From contig CM057469.1 in assembly GCA_030035585.1 (NCBI GenBank), positions 15,990,501-16,054,500 of the forward strand: a stretch of 64,000 nt of DNA. The letters are read 5' to 3'. Position 1 is the stretch's first letter, and every line of letters begins with the position of its first letter. Shown piece by piece: positions 48,394 through 62,618 of this stretch. The DNA is from Dugong dugon. Taxonomy: Eukaryota > Chordata > Mammalia > Sirenia > Dugongidae. The notes under the pieces are model-generated. The model made no database searches. It was not told the origin of the DNA and was given only the letters and a program-made list of their open reading frames with translations. Made by a program: the position numbers and the translations under genes.

Positions 48394-49395
48394 GTTTTTT
48401 TTTTTTTTTAGTTCAATAATGTAACATTTCTCATTGTGACCATTTCTTAGTGTACAATTCAGTGACATTAATTACATTCTATATGTTGTGCAATCAGCAC
48501 TATTATCTATTTCCAAAAGTTTTTCTTTGCCCCAAACAGAAACTTCAAACCAAAAAACCCAAACCCATTGCCGTTGAGTCAATTCCAACTCATAGTGACC
48601 CTAAAAGACAGAGTAGAACTGCTCCACAGGGTTTCTAAAGAGCAGCTGGTGGATTCAAACTGCCAACTTTTTGGTTAGCAGCCAAGCTGTTAACCACTGC
48701 ACCGCCAGGGCTCCAAAAACTTAGTACCCTTTAATTCTCCATTCTTCCCTCCCCCCTTCCCCAATAGCCATTAAACATTTGGAGGAATCGCTAAACCGTT
48801 TTCCACAGCAGCTGCACCATTTTAAAATCCCCCCAGTAATGGGTGAGGTTTCCAATTTCTCCACAGCCTGCCAACACTTGTTATTTTCCTTTTTTAATAA
48901 TAGCCATCTTAGTGGATGTATTTCATATGCTTTGATTTGCATTTCCCTAATTACTAACAATGTTGAGTATCTTTTCGCATGCTTACTGGCCATTTGTACA
49001 TCTTCTTTGGAGAAATGTCTATTCAAGTCCTTTGCCCATTTTTAATTGGATTGTTTGTTTTTTTATTGTTGAGTTGTAGGAGTTCTTTATGTATTCTGGA
49101 TATTAAACCCTTATCAGATATGTGGTTTCCAAATATTTTCTCCCAATATGTAGGTTGTTTTTTCACTTTCTTGATGGTGTCCTTTGATGCACAAAGTTTT
49201 TAATTTTGATGAAGTCCAGTTTATCTATTTTTTCTTTTGCTTCTTGTGTTTTTGGTGTTATATCGAAGAATCCATTGCCAAAAAACAAGGTCTTGAAGTT
49301 TTAATCCTGTGTTTTCTTCTAAGAGTTTTATGGTTTTAGTTCTTATATTTAGCTCTTTGATCCATTTTGAGTTAATTTTCATATATGGTGTGAGG
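48394..49395 (-). mobile_element. L1 3' end inserted in a MIR
   Basis: Minus-strand, 5'-truncated L1 starting with its T-run tail. It is flanked by TCTCACAGAG (48384-48393) and TATCACAGAG (49396-49405), a 9-of-10 duplication. The stretch near 48940-49390 is a well-known L1 3' region (TTTGATTTGCATTTCCCTAA). It carries a SINE at 48547-48714. Confidence 0.93.
48547..48714 (-). mobile_element. AfroSINE, type A, inserted in an L1
   Basis: Complete minus-strand copy with an A-rich tail (AACCAAAAAACCC) and the head ending GCACCGCCAGGGCTCC, flanked by a short AAACTT repeat. Confidence 0.94.
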
Positions 49396-49498
49396 TATCA
49401 CAGAGTTTTTATAAGGATTAAATTACTTAGCCTTAAACCACCTGGCTTGGTTTCTGGCGTGTAGCAATTCTTAATCAGCAGTCACCATTATTGTAAAG

Positions 49499-49690
49499 CA
49501 GGGGTGGGCAAACTTTTTCTGTAAAGGGCCGGATGGTCAATATTTTAGGCTCTGTGGGCCATACAGTCTCTGTAGCAGTTACTCAACTCTGCTGTCAGTG
49601 TGAAAGCAGCCATAGACAATATGTAAATGTACAGGTGTGGTTGTTTTCAATAAAACCTTATTTACAAACACAGACAAGCTGTAAGGTGAG
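49499..49690 (+). mobile_element. MER5A-like hAT-Charlie element
   Basis: It begins CAGGGGTGGGCAAACTTTTTC and contains TAAAGGGCCGGATGG, GTGGGCCATACAGTCTCTG and CAATAAAACCTTATTTACAA, the order of MER5A. The right inverted repeat is missing. Confidence 0.92.
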
Positions 49691-49890
49691 TCCTGTCCAG
49701 AAGGCTGGATGGTTAAAGGAATGGAAAGGCAGCTCTCTGATGCATAGAGACATCTCTGAAGTGGAAGTGAGTAGGGAGGGGGAAAATCTGTGATGTATTA
49801 TTGGGAAGGATTATCATGAGCAAAGGATTCTCAAGTGGGGGGCCCATACACCCTCTGGGGACTTATTAATGGGCTTTGGGTGGTATCTAT

Positions 49891-50056
49891 AAAAAAACCC
49901 AAACTCATTGCTGTCAAGTCGATCCCGACTCATAACGACCCTATAGGACAGAGAAGAACTGCCCCATAGGGTTTCCATGGAGCAGCTGGTGGATACAAGC
50001 TGCCGACCTTCTGGTTAGCAGACGTAGCTCTTAACCACTATGCCATCAGGGTTTCT
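49891..50056 (-). mobile_element. AfroSINE, type A
   Basis: Minus-strand copy with little divergence (GACCCTATAGGACAGAGAAG) and the head ending CTATGCCATCAGGGTTTCT. Confidence 0.94.
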
Positions 50057-50244
50057 GAGGCAGTAGAGGGAGCCCCTAAATTTATAGCCAGCAGATCAAA
50101 AGTGAGGGTGTCATGAGGAGCCCCCATGCTTGCAGCTGGCACCTGAGGTCTTGGGCAGACTTGGCAGTCTAGAGGACTGTGCTCTTTAATTGAGAAATGG
50201 AATAGATTTGCTGTTGATTTTACAGGGCCCTGACAGATGTGGTG

Positions 50245-50418
50245 GGGCCCTGGTGGCACAGTGGTTAAGAACTTAGCTGCTAATCAATAATCAGAAGTTC
50301 AGCGGTTCGAATCCACCAGCTGCTCCTTGGAAACTCAACCGGGCAGTTCTACTCTGTCCTACAGGGTCGCTATGAGTTGGAATCAACTTGGCAGCAACAG
50401 GTTTGGTGTTTTTGTTTA
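50245..50418 (+). mobile_element. AfroSINE, type A, with clear target duplication
   Basis: Complete copy from GGGCCCTGGTGGCACAGTGG to GGCAGCAACAGGTTTGG, flanked by a perfect 12-bp duplication ACAGATGTGGTG (50233-50244 and 50419-50430). Confidence 0.96.
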
Positions 50419-50981
50419 ACAGATGTGGTGAGGGGAGGCGACAGGCTTCCCAGGCCCACAGCTGCTTAGAAGCTGGCTTGGGTCTCCCTATCTATCTCTG
50501 AGATCTTCCACCTAATCGCTGATTCTCTAACTGGTTTGCATTCCTGGTGGTCCCTGGTCCAGACACAGTGTCCTTGTTACCAAGACAGCCCAGCATTCCG
50601 AGCCATCCTGTGGGGTAGCCCCAGGGAGTCCCTGCGTTTTCAGCTTCTCTCCCCTCCCCAGACCTGGCAGAATTGAGGGGCAGTTTGCCTTGACCCCAGC
50701 TTCCTGCCCAATTGAGTGAGGAGGTGGAGCCCTCAATCAAGGACCTAAGAGGGCAGGGTGAGTGAGGACTGGCGGGAGGGTGGGGGCCGATGGGGCACTG
50801 CCGGTGCGTACTGAGAAAAAGTCCTGCCCAAAGTCAGCGTATGCGAGTCACACACTTGCCTGGCTTTCTGACCCGGGCAACCGGAGCAATGGCTCATGCT
50901 GTCCCCATGGTCACAGGACTGAATCGCGAGGCTGCCACCGGCCCTGCAGGTGAAGAAGAGGCCCAGCAGCACGGACGGCTA

Positions 50982-51228
50982 AGGGGAGGGGGCGCGTGTG
51001 AGGGGAGGGGACGCCTGCGAGGGGAGACCATGCCTGTGAGGGGAGGGGACGCCTGCGAGGGGAGACCATGCCTGTGAGGGGAGGGGACGCCTGCGAGGGG
51101 AGACCATGCCTATGAGGGGAGGGGACGCCTGTGAGGGGAGGGGACGCCTGTGAGGGGAGGGGACGCCGGCGAAGGGAGGGGATACCGGCGAAGGGAGGGG
51201 ACGCCTGCCAGGGGAGGGGATGCCAGTG
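50982..51228. repeat. 19-bp minisatellite, 13 units
   Basis: Thirteen consecutive 19-bp units based on AGGGGAGGGGACGCCTGCG. Part of the array (51001-51114) alternates two variants, one with GGGGACGCCTGCG and one with GAGACCATGCCTGTG, giving a 38-bp higher-order unit. The plus strand carries GGGG runs at regular spacing. Because 19 is not a multiple of 3, repeating proline-rich frames of 19 residues appear on the minus strand; they are by-products. Confidence 0.95.
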
Positions 51229-51639
51229 CACTGGTTGACAGGTCTCAAGGCTGTTGGAGGGGCTGGTGACGCCACCGAGGGTCACACCCAATGGGTAGAC
51301 TGACCAGTGGGAAGGAGGGAGGGAGAGGAGGCAGCGGGCATTATATTCCTATTCTTCTATTCCCATCTCCCCCAGGAGGACTGTCCCGAGACACGTAGCT
51401 GACGCGGCCTCCCTGAAGCTGTCCTACAGGCTGAGGAGCTGGCTGCACTTGCTGCTGAGCCGTGGCCAGCTCAGACATGTCCCCCTTACATTCTTGTTCC
51501 CTTTGTCCCTGTCTTACTTCCTCCCAGCCTCTCCACTCCAGCTTCCTTGGGGTCGCTCACAAGCTTTTTTTGCCTTAAGTCCCACACCTAGGGAACCAGG
51601 CTGAGAGAGCTGGTACCAGAAGTGCTCCAGGAAAGCAGG

Positions 51640-51703
51640 AGGGTGACCAGTTATCCTGGGTTTCCCAGGATTTGGGAATTTCCCAGGACAGCTGGTCATC
51701 CTA
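51640..51703. repeat. Short imperfect palindrome, MITE-like
   Basis: GGGTGACCAG on the left pairs with CTGGTCATCC on the right, and TCCTGGG with CCCAGGA inside. It looks like a shortened non-autonomous DNA element; no family is assigned. Confidence 0.5.
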
Positions 51704-52399
51704 GAAAGCAGACTTTGAAGTTGGCTTGTCCACAAGTCTGAAGGCATATGGGACTCTTTATCGCTGGTAGAAGCGGTGCGATCACAATGACCTGTGGTTA
51801 GCTGGAATGAGGTACAGGTGGAAAGTGAGGTCCTGAGGTACGCGGTGGCCAAGGCATGGGTCTGTATGGAGCAATGGGCATTAATAGGACCGTGGTGTGG
51901 ACTTGCTCTTTAGACAGCACTGGAAGCCTTGAAGAAAGAAGGTGGTAGGTTCAGGGCAGCTAACTGCCAAGATCAGGCTTGCTGTGAAAGTTGCATCTAA
52001 GAGTCCTCAAAAAAGTCAGGCAGTTCCTCTCCCCTGGGGCACAGCTACTCTGGCCAACAGCTGACGGCCCCTTCGGGGTTGGATTGGAGGAATATTGTCA
52101 CACATACTTGCAGTGGTCTTGCAGAGTCCTTCTTCAAAGGGGCCTGGCCTACCTTTCAGCCAATGCTCTCCAGTCTATGAACTTATATCTGGAAGGGTCT
52201 AGAATTTTCCATGCCATCAGCCAGCCTCAGTCTCTGAGGTCAGTGTTGACACTGCTCCCAGAGACCTGCAGTGGTCCTCTGGTTATAGTGGGGCTTATAG
52301 AGTCTGTGAGATAGAAGAGTTCTGGCCCAAATTCATCTCACTATGAGCCCAGTGGGTCCACAGACCCATTCCGGGGTTATCTCCCCGGTTCCCAGACAT

Positions 52400-52865
52400 G
52401 TAATTGAGGCCTAAGGAGTAAAGCCAACACCTGTCAGTGTGTTGTACTGAGGTGGCTTGTGTGTTGTTCTGATGCTGGAAGCTATGCCACTGGGATTTCG
52501 AATACCAGCAGGGTCACCCATGGTGGACAGGTTTCAACAGAGCTTCTAGACTTAGACTAGGAAGAAAGGCCTGGTGATCTACTTCTGAAAATGAGTCAGT
52601 GAAAAACCTTATGGCTCACAACAGAATATTGTCCAACTCATTTGCTTTGGACATGTCATCAGGAACAATCAATTGCTGGAGGAGGACATCGTGTTTGGTG
52701 AAGTAGAGGGCCAGCAAGGGCAAGGGTGACCCTCGGTGAGATGGACTGGCACAATAGCTGCAATGATGGACTTCAACATGCTAGTGATTGTGAGGATGAC
52801 CCAATACCATGCAACATTTCGTTCTGTTGTACATAAGCGTAAGAGCTGACTCAACGGCAGCTACC
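52400..52865 (+). mobile_element. RTE-derived composite: 5' region joined to 3' end
   Basis: The left part (about 52400-52635) resembles the RTE 5' region (GATGCTGGAAGCTATGCCAC, ACCAGCAGGGTCACCCATGG). The right part (from about 52640) is the RTE 3' end (TTTGGACATGTCATCAGGAAC, TTTCGTTCTGTTGTACATAA). Essentially all of the ORF between is gone. Either an internally deleted LINE or a SINE-like non-autonomous derivative. Confidence 0.75.
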
Positions 52866-52902
52866 TACCTACCTGCCTGCCTGCCTACCTACCTATCTAT
52901 AG
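52860..52902. repeat. CTAC/CTGC tetranucleotide microsatellite
   Basis: About ten tetramers of CTAC, CTGC and CTAT directly after the RTE 3' end, probably grown from its simple-repeat tail. Confidence 0.9.
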
Positions 52903-53794
52903 AGTAAAGACAGTCCCGGTGAAGTGTAAGCCCCTGAACTGCTGCTCCAGGCTCTTGTTTCTGAAGTGCCCCGGCCAGGTGGCCCTATGAGGACTTGAAG
53001 GCCAGCATGGAGGAAGAGAGGTGGCTTCCCTCCCTGCCAGCAGGGGCCACAGTCAAAGCCTCTGAGGCCGTGGAACAATGCAGCAACACAGGGCTCAGTC
53101 CGTGGTCTCTCACCACAGCAGGTGAGGGGCTCATGGGCCGGAGGGCTCCCTGAGCTCCATCTGGATCACACGCTGATTCTCTCTCTCTCAAGTGCAGGCA
53201 GACTTAGTCGTGGCAGCCTGGGCCACTGACATTTGTCTTAAGCGGGAAGAAAGACCCATGATCCCATTGATTGAGCCAGCGGGCCAAGTCTTCCCCAGCT
53301 AGGGGCCCATGTATCCGATGGGCGACCAGGCCCCTCTCCTAAGCCCCTGTCCACAGCCTGGGGTCTGGCCCTTTCCCTGGTGGTCAGGACCTCCAGGACA
53401 TGTGGGGTCCAAACTACTCCAGATGAGCAGGTTGAGGGGGTGTGGAAGCCAAGAAGTCCTGGCCCCTTACTACAGGCTCAAGAGGAGACACCTGTCCTGT
53501 GGGCAAAGTCCGGGAGGAGGAAGAGGAGTGGCGAGAGGCACTGTGGACTCAAAGGCTAGGCAGAGTCTCTGCTGCCCTGTGGAGTGGGCATGAGGAGGTT
53601 CAGCAGGGAAACAAATGAATGGAGCAACTTCCACCTTGAAGACAGGGCTGCGCATGGGTCGGAGGTGGTCGTAAAACTCAGGGGTAACCACAGAGGCTCC
53701 TGGCCCTGCTAGACATTGAAGAAACAGCAGTTAACAGCGTAAAGTCCCTATCCTCAGGGGCTACACTGTAAAGGGGGAGACAGACGGTTTCAAA

Positions 53795-53985
53795 TACTGC
53801 TACCAGTACCAGCTGCCTTCAAACCGACTCCAATTCATGACGACCTCATGTGTGTCAGAGTAGAATTGTGCTCCGCAGTGTTTTCAATGACTGGTTTTTC
53901 AGAAGTAGATTACCAGGCCTTTCTTCCAAGGCGCCTCTGTGTGGAGTCGAACCTCCAACCTTTCTGTTAGCAGAGTGTGTTAAGA
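53795..53985 (-). mobile_element. AfroSINE, type B, head truncated
   Basis: Minus-strand copy from ACCAGTACCAGCTGCCTTC to TCTGTTAGCAGAGTGTGTTAAG; the end of the tRNA-like head is missing. Confidence 0.9.
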
Positions 53986-54984
53986 CATATAAAACAGGGC
54001 CATGTGGTAGAGAGTGAAAGGGGCAATCTTGCTTTAGCTGGAGTGTTCAGAGATCTTTCCAAGGATCTTTCCCAATGTTGGCTCCAATATTTGGGCCAAG
54101 ACCTAAAAGATGCTATCTTTGCTTGAGTTCTGCAGAAAGCAAAGTCTAAGGTGGAAAGCTTGTGTCCTACTGTTTTATCAAAAACAGGAAAACCCAGGGA
54201 GATAGATGTGAGGCAAGGAGAAGGGAGCACCAATCCCAGGGTACGTCACCAAGCTGATCCCCTGGGGCCATCCTCTGAGACGCCAATCAGAGGGGTGGTA
54301 GTGAAGGAGGAAGAATCTATCCCCACCCCGTTCTTGCTCTGGTTGGTGAAAGGTTTGTACCATGGGGGTTAAATCCCCCAAACTTCAAGGTTGCACAGGC
54401 CAACAGGGAAGCCCGAGGGCAGGAAGCAACTCAGGTACAGAGCAGGCTCTGGGCAAGGCCTGTCAGGCTGTGCCTGCACGGAAGTTGGCTGGAACCCACA
54501 CAGAGCTGGTGGCCGCTGCATCAGCAGGAGTGATACGGATCAAGAATCTTAAGTGAGCATAGCTGCCATGTGGTAACTAGGGAGAATATCCCAGGCAGAG
54601 GAACAGAAGGTGCGAAGGGCCTGTGGCTTTTCATTTTCTGTACTTTTGGCCAAACACTATTCAAAATGATAAAGAAAGGGTGCAACCCCAACATCCCCAA
54701 CACACCCCCTGACACATACAAATACAGAATTCTAAAAGTTCTACAAACAAAGCCCAGCAATCTAGAGCTGGGGAGGGGCTAGCAGGAAACACGTGCTAGA
54801 GGACAGTGAATGCCTGATGTGCTGCACAGGCTTCTCTATCCAGGGGCTCCTGCTGCCTGACCCAGTCTAGCAGCCACTTACTAGCTTAACAAACACTGGT
54901 TGGGTGGCTACTGTGGACCAAGCACTGTGCTTAGCACCCAGGACCTGGGACAAAGACCACATGCTACCTGCCCTCCAGACACCC

Positions 54985-55105
54985 TCAGGGTAGGCAGGAA
55001 GACAGAATAGCCCTGGGTTTGAAACCTGGCAAGTTCTGGATGCAGACCCCTGCTCCCCAGTTTCCTCATCTGTAAGATGGAAATTGTAAAGCTTTGTTCA
55101 CAGAG
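54985..55105 (+). repeat. MIR fragment
   Basis: CCTGGGTTTGAAACCTGG and CCCAGTTTCCTCATCTGTAA are MIR landmarks; the rest is diverged. Confidence 0.55.
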
Positions 55106-55132
55106 TTGATAAATTGAGAATACAGGTGCCTC

Positions 55133-55395
55133 AATGTTGTTGCTGTTGTTAGCTGCTGTCAAGGCGGCCCCCAACTCATGGCAACCGTCACGATCCACAG
55201 GGTTTCCACTGACTGATTTTCAGAAGTAGATCACAAGCCCTTTCTACCTAGCCTGTCTTAGTCTGGAAGCACTGCTGAAACCTGTTTAGTATCACAGCAA
55301 CATGCAAGCCTCCACTGACAGGCCGATGGTAGCTGCCTGTGAGGTGCAGTGGCTGGGAATCAAATCCTGGTCACCAAATGTCAGAGCTCCTGGGT
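55133..55395 (-). mobile_element. Type C SINE, rearranged head
   Basis: Minus-strand copy (TTGTTGCTGTTGTTAGCTGC at the tail, CTAGCCTGTCTTAGTCTGG in the body) with a diverged head around GGAATCAAATCCTGGTCACC. Confidence 0.8.
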
Positions 55396-55454
55396 CACTG
55401 CACCTCCCCACTTGCGCGATCTTGAATAGTCTGGAGAGGGTCTTAGACAACTAC

Positions 55455-55657
55455 CAACCAACCAGCCAGTTGCCTTCGAGTCAATTCTGACTCGTGGTGA
55501 CCCCATGTGTGTCAGAGAACTGAGTTCCATATGGTTTTTAATGGCTGTGACCAGTCGGAAGATCTCCAGGCCTTTCATCCAAGGTGCCTCTGGGTGGGTT
55601 TGAACCACCTATCTTCCAGTTAGCAGCTGAGCGCTTAACCGTTTGTGTCACCCAGGA
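55455..55657 (-). mobile_element. AfroSINE, type B
   Basis: Minus-strand copy from ACCAGCCAGTTGCCTTCGAG to GTGTCACCCAGGACCC. It is the last SINE before the repeat-free ITPKB 3' UTR. Confidence 0.92.
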
Positions 55658-55759
55658 CCCCAGGACCATTGTAGCCCCCATGCAATTCCCCAGCACCACC
55701 CACTCACTCACCAGACTCTTCTTGAGGGCCTGGTGCCTAAATTGAAGACACTGCAGACA

Positions 55760-58700
55760 GCACCGCGGTCTCAGGGCCTTTATTCAGGAAGGTACAGAGC
55801 ATCTGCAGTCTGTTTGACAGGCACTGCGTGTGGGGTTCTGTAACCGGACGCTCTTCTCCAAGTCCCGTGGGAAAGAGGGGTGCAGAGGCAAAGGAGAGGC
55901 CCCCTGGGAGAGTCCTCTCCTCCGGAAAAAAGAGCACCGACAGGGGACAAACGCCCTGCTTCCCAACTAGAACAAGGGTTATACACACGCCAGATTAATC
56001 AGATCCAGAGAAACTCAAGGCTAATTACATCAAAAGAAGGAAACAGTCCATCTTGGTGAGCTGGGCTGCTTCTGGCTCTTTCTTCCAAGTGGGAGAAGAA
56101 ACAGAGAAAGCAAAGTTTTAAGGGAAAAACAAAATCCAGCCTTTCAATCTTAGTGTTTTGTGCAATTAAAAAACCAACGAAATAAATATAACTTAAAAAC
56201 TTCTTACATGACACTAAAGGCAAGTCTGGGAAAAACAACTGAGGAAACCTTCCGCAAATGCTAAGCAGTGCAGACGCGTTAGTACTGGACTCCCCGAGAG
56301 TCGGGGGCCAGCGAGCACAGGGCAGGAGGGTCTGGCACCTACAGCATGTCCTGCTGCCCGGCCCTACTCTCGCCCAGCCCCCCTAGATCTGCCTGGAGGA
56401 GGGCTGCGTGGGTGCGGTCTTTCAGACCACGGGGCGGGGTAACGGCCTGGATGTCAGAGCAAGGGGGCGGGGTAGAATGGGCTGAGAGACAGTAGGTGTG
56501 GAAGAGAACTTGCATGGTAAATATATTTTTTAAAATCTAAATAATAGAATAACCTTAAAAAGACATACCACTTTTACATACATAATATAACTCAAAGCAA
56601 AGTACTGCCAGGAAGAGGCTCGTGGATCTCCTTGAATAAACTAACATTTGCATATAGCACACTGTTTGCAAACACCTGGTGCCTGCTTAAAGTGCTTGGA
56701 AAGTTTGTTCTCCTAAGTAGGTTAAGTTGGTTCCCTGTACATTTTATTCATAACATTAATTTGCTTTAGCAAACTTTTCTCATAGGTAGAATGAAGGTAG
56801 CCTTTGGCTGGCCTGTAGCTATAGAATCCTTATGTCTGAATTAATGACATCCCTTCCCAGCTGGTAGGTTGCAGGTGGCTGAAGCACAGAGCCCCGGGGT
56901 CCCTTCTAACCCACAGGCAACTGTAGCTCAGAGACCCAGAGCTGGCCTTACAGCCCCGGCACCCTGTCCGTCCCTGCTTCCTTGCCCATCACATGCCGTC
57001 ACAAGGGCTCCCATGCGCAGCCGGCTAGGGTGTGACCTTTAGCAAGCTGGCCAACGCAAGAGCTCAGCACTGTTTTGAACAAGAACCAGGAAGTTTAAAA
57101 GTGGTTTCCTTTTTTGAAAGCTGTACTTGTACATCCTCATGTGTCCCACCCTCTACCCCCTCCACCGTCACCCAGCACGAAAGGGGAAACTAAGTGTCAC
57201 GTGGGCAAGTCAACAGTTCCCTCCGTGATGCTGGGATGACAGGGTGGGCTGCCCAGGTACCCCTCCCTGCAGGCCACTCCCCTTGGTGCACACTTTCTCC
57301 TCTGTGTTCCTGAGGCAGGTCCCTGCTGGCCTGGCCAAGCCAGAGGGTCCCCACTGCCTGCACCCTGGACCGCTGACAGCAAAAGAGACTGGCAGCAAGC
57401 CCCTCAGGGTCTGAGGACACAGCTCTAAGTGGCAAGACAGTCAGGAGTTCTTTTCTTTAAAAAAAGTCATGTAAATTTTACATCCTTCTCCATAATGTAA
57501 ACTTACTTGCTTTACAATTAAAATACGGTTTAAAATTAGTTTCCCACAAATCTTTAAGCAAAATAGACACTCAGGAATTGATGCCTGGAATAGCCCCCTT
57601 GCCCCCATCACATACCCTGGCAGGCAACCACAGCATATCCTGGAAACACGGGTCTAAGCCCTTCAAGCTGCAAGACTTATCTCAGGGGAGAAAAGGATGA
57701 TGGCAGTGAGCCAGAATCCTGCTTCTTCACTGCTCTGCTGGCAGAAGGCCTCCCAGGTGACTGCTGGGGACTCTAACCCTCAGGGAAAGGCCCCAGGGTG
57801 CAGGCAGGGGGACTGACCAGCACTGCAGGGGGGAGACAGAGAAGAGTATCCTTCCCCCGGGGGCCCGAGTGCCAGACAGTCCGCAGGTCTGTGCGCCTTC
57901 CTCCCTGTGCTGTCTGTGCCTGTCCCGCCCCCCAGGCAGCCTAGATCTTGACACAGCGGGGGGCGGCAGCCATCACTGGAAGCTCAGGTCCGCAGTGTCC
58001 CTCTGAATTCATGGGCAATTACAGCGGATGAAAAAACGCCTTTCCTGTTTGCCTCTTTCTGGGAGGGCCTGGGTCAGAGGACAACCAGGCCGGCTTACAG
58101 CCTCCTGGGTCTGGCCCAAAGTTGGGGAGGTTTCAGCTCCGAATGGGTGGGGTCCCTGCTTTTGCAGCTCTAAGTGGCAAGGCGTCTCTGGGAGTCCCTG
58201 AGCTGCCGAGCGGATGGTACTCTCTCCCTTTTCAACGTGCGGCTCCCCGCAGTGGTGTCGTGTCTCTAATACCAGAAAGCCTGGCTTCCCCGCAGGCACC
58301 AGCAACCCGCCCACACACTGGGGCCCTTACAGCCCTTGCCCTGCGGCCTCTGGGTGGGAGGCTGCCACAGGAACGGGACTGCGCTGACGGCGCTGACCAC
58401 CAGGGGACAGCAGGCCCCCGCAGTTCAGCCGGCTTGCCTGCTTATTCCAGGGCCGCCCAGAGGCGGGGAGACTCACGTGTTAGGTGTCCCCGGCGCAGCC
58501 TCCCTCCACCTCAAACCCCACCGACTTCCCCTACAGAAAGCCGAGCCCGAGGCCTGGGCATTTCTGTCTAGTAGACGATTCTATTTACAAAGAGCAGTGA
58601 AAGCCCCACGTCCAAGCCCTTACGTTGGGAACACCACTAGAAAATCTCATCTCTTCTGCTGTTTCTACAAAGTGTCCTGTAGTGCAGTTCGGGAGGGTCA

Positions 58701-58774
58701 GCTCTGGGCTGGAGCCCAGAAGGAAGTGAAGAAGAGAGACGGAAGGAGATGGGGCAGGGGCGAAGAGCGTTGCC
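55760..58774 (-). other. ITPKB: ITPKB 3' untranslated region
   Basis: Read on the minus strand, this runs from the TGA at 58777-58775 to just past an AATAAA (TTTATT on the plus strand, 55779-55784). The roughly 3-kb block contains no SINE, LINE or LTR copy, although the DNA just beyond it at 55455-55657 and in the ITPKB introns does. That gap in repeats supports an exon under constraint. The many short open frames within it overlap each other on both strands and look like chance. The 3' end is inferred from the signal position. Confidence 0.75.
55779..55784 (-). other. ITPKB: ITPKB polyadenylation signal
   Basis: TTTATT on the plus strand is AATAAA on the minus strand, about 3.0 kb after the ITPKB stop. 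Cleavage would fall near 55755-55765. A second AATAAA on the minus strand at 56748-56743 could give a shorter transcript. Confidence 0.6.
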
Positions 58775-61587
<2,813 letters not shown>

Positions 61588-62548
61588 TTACATGCTATGG
61601 AGCGGGAGGGGGTGGATTTGAAGCCATTTAGCTCATTAGAGTCACTGGGTCTAAGAAGTGGGAAGGACCTCGGACCCCAATAACTTCTATGAAGCAAGAC
61701 CTGGAGGCCCAAAAAAGGAGTCCCAGTGGGCGCCCAGCCCCACGTTTTCCCCACCTCACAGGGCCTCATGAGCAGGGGGCGGAAGGAGCGTTCCCACACA
61801 GCCCTGCCGCCTTCTAGGGGCTCCAGCATGATGGCTGAGTTTGTTCTGGAATGCCAACAGTTTAGAGTCAGCATCCTAAGAGCCTGGTTGCCATGGTGCC
61901 TTCCTGAGAACAAACCTCACGGCCCCTGGGTTTGAAGAGTACGTTGGAGAGCCACGAATACCTCCACCAGCAGCCTCTCACTCCCACTGGACTGTGCAAA
62001 CCCTGGACACCCTCCCTCCCCAGGGGCCAGCTCTGTGGGTCTGACCACCGTCAGGCCACAAGGCCACTGGGGAAGCCCATCTGCACACAGGGTTTCCCAA
62101 TGCCCATCTGAACAACAGTGACATAACTTGGCAGGGCGGGCCAGCAGCTCCCTGAGTATTGGACACCAGGAATAAGCCCGCCTGGCCCTGGCATGGGAAG
62201 CAGGTGTGTTCTGTGGCGGACACTGCTGAGGAGTGGGAACCAGGTAGGGCTTGGGCTCTGAGGAGTGGGGTGAAACCCCTGCAGGCCCCAGGCATGACTG
62301 GCAGCCCCGAGACCAGCCAAGGGGGCTGAGGGAGAAGCAACCTGAAGAGTACTCAGAGCTGGAGAAGGAGAGGAAGGGAGGCTCCGGGCTGCCAGTTTTG
62401 AGTCTGCTTGAAGGAAAGGCCGTTTGGGCCCAGCCCTCCCTGCTTCTCACGTGGGTCTGGGGGCTCCAGAGCCCAAGTCACAGGGCACGCCTGGGTCTCT
62501 GACCATTACAGGGCACCCTGTCCAACAGGGGCGGCTGTGTGACACACA

Positions 62549-62618
62549 CAGGGTCAGATTATCCAACAAGCAAGGTACGCACGGGCTTACTTGTGCTTAC
62601 TGTGTTAATCCACCCCTG
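62549..62618. mobile_element. Internally deleted copy of the hAT-like MITE
   Basis: Seventy bp starting CAGGGTCAGATTATCC and ending GTTAATCCACCCCTG, which are inverted ends. Inside is AAGCAAGGTACGCACGGGC, the arm motif of the element at 19395. The flanks GACACACA (62541-62548) and AACACACG (62619-62626) match in 6 of 8 positions. The hairpin centre is lost. Confidence 0.8.

Larger units (their letters stand above)
48250..49490 (+). repeat. MIR SINE interrupted by an L1
   Basis: The left part (48250-48393, with ACCAACTGTGTGATCTTAG) and the right part (49396-49490, with AAGGATTAAATTACTTAGCC) form one plus-strand MIR. Confidence 0.82.
32006..55759. other. Intergenic region between the convergent STUM and ITPKB genes
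   Basis: About 24 kb with no supported coding exon on either strand. It contains SINEs, L1 3' ends, a mariner remnant, MIR, a MER5A-like element, MaLR LTRs, an RTE composite and a minisatellite, listed separately. Stretches where I see no gene and little recognisable repeat are 32010-33950, 35320-36740, 38330-39630, 40215-40780, 41410-42090, 42270-43350, 46870-48240, 50430-50980, 51710-52390, 52890-53790 and 53990-54980. Short microsatellites occur at 37565-37607 (CA) and 40119-40212 (GT). Confidence 0.75.

Noticed and set aside
50911-51291. Proline-rich repeated open frames on the minus strand over the minisatellite
   Set aside because: They arise in more than one frame because a 19-bp unit cycles through all frames; no start context, splice site or family supports a protein.
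52860-52902. A CRISPR-like or regulatory tetranucleotide array
   Set aside because: It is a plain microsatellite without spacers, next to a LINE tail.
61917-62450. A 177-codon minus-strand open frame in an ITPKB intron
   Set aside because: It lies between two well-defined exons, has no matching splice acceptor in frame and resembles no ITPKB segment.
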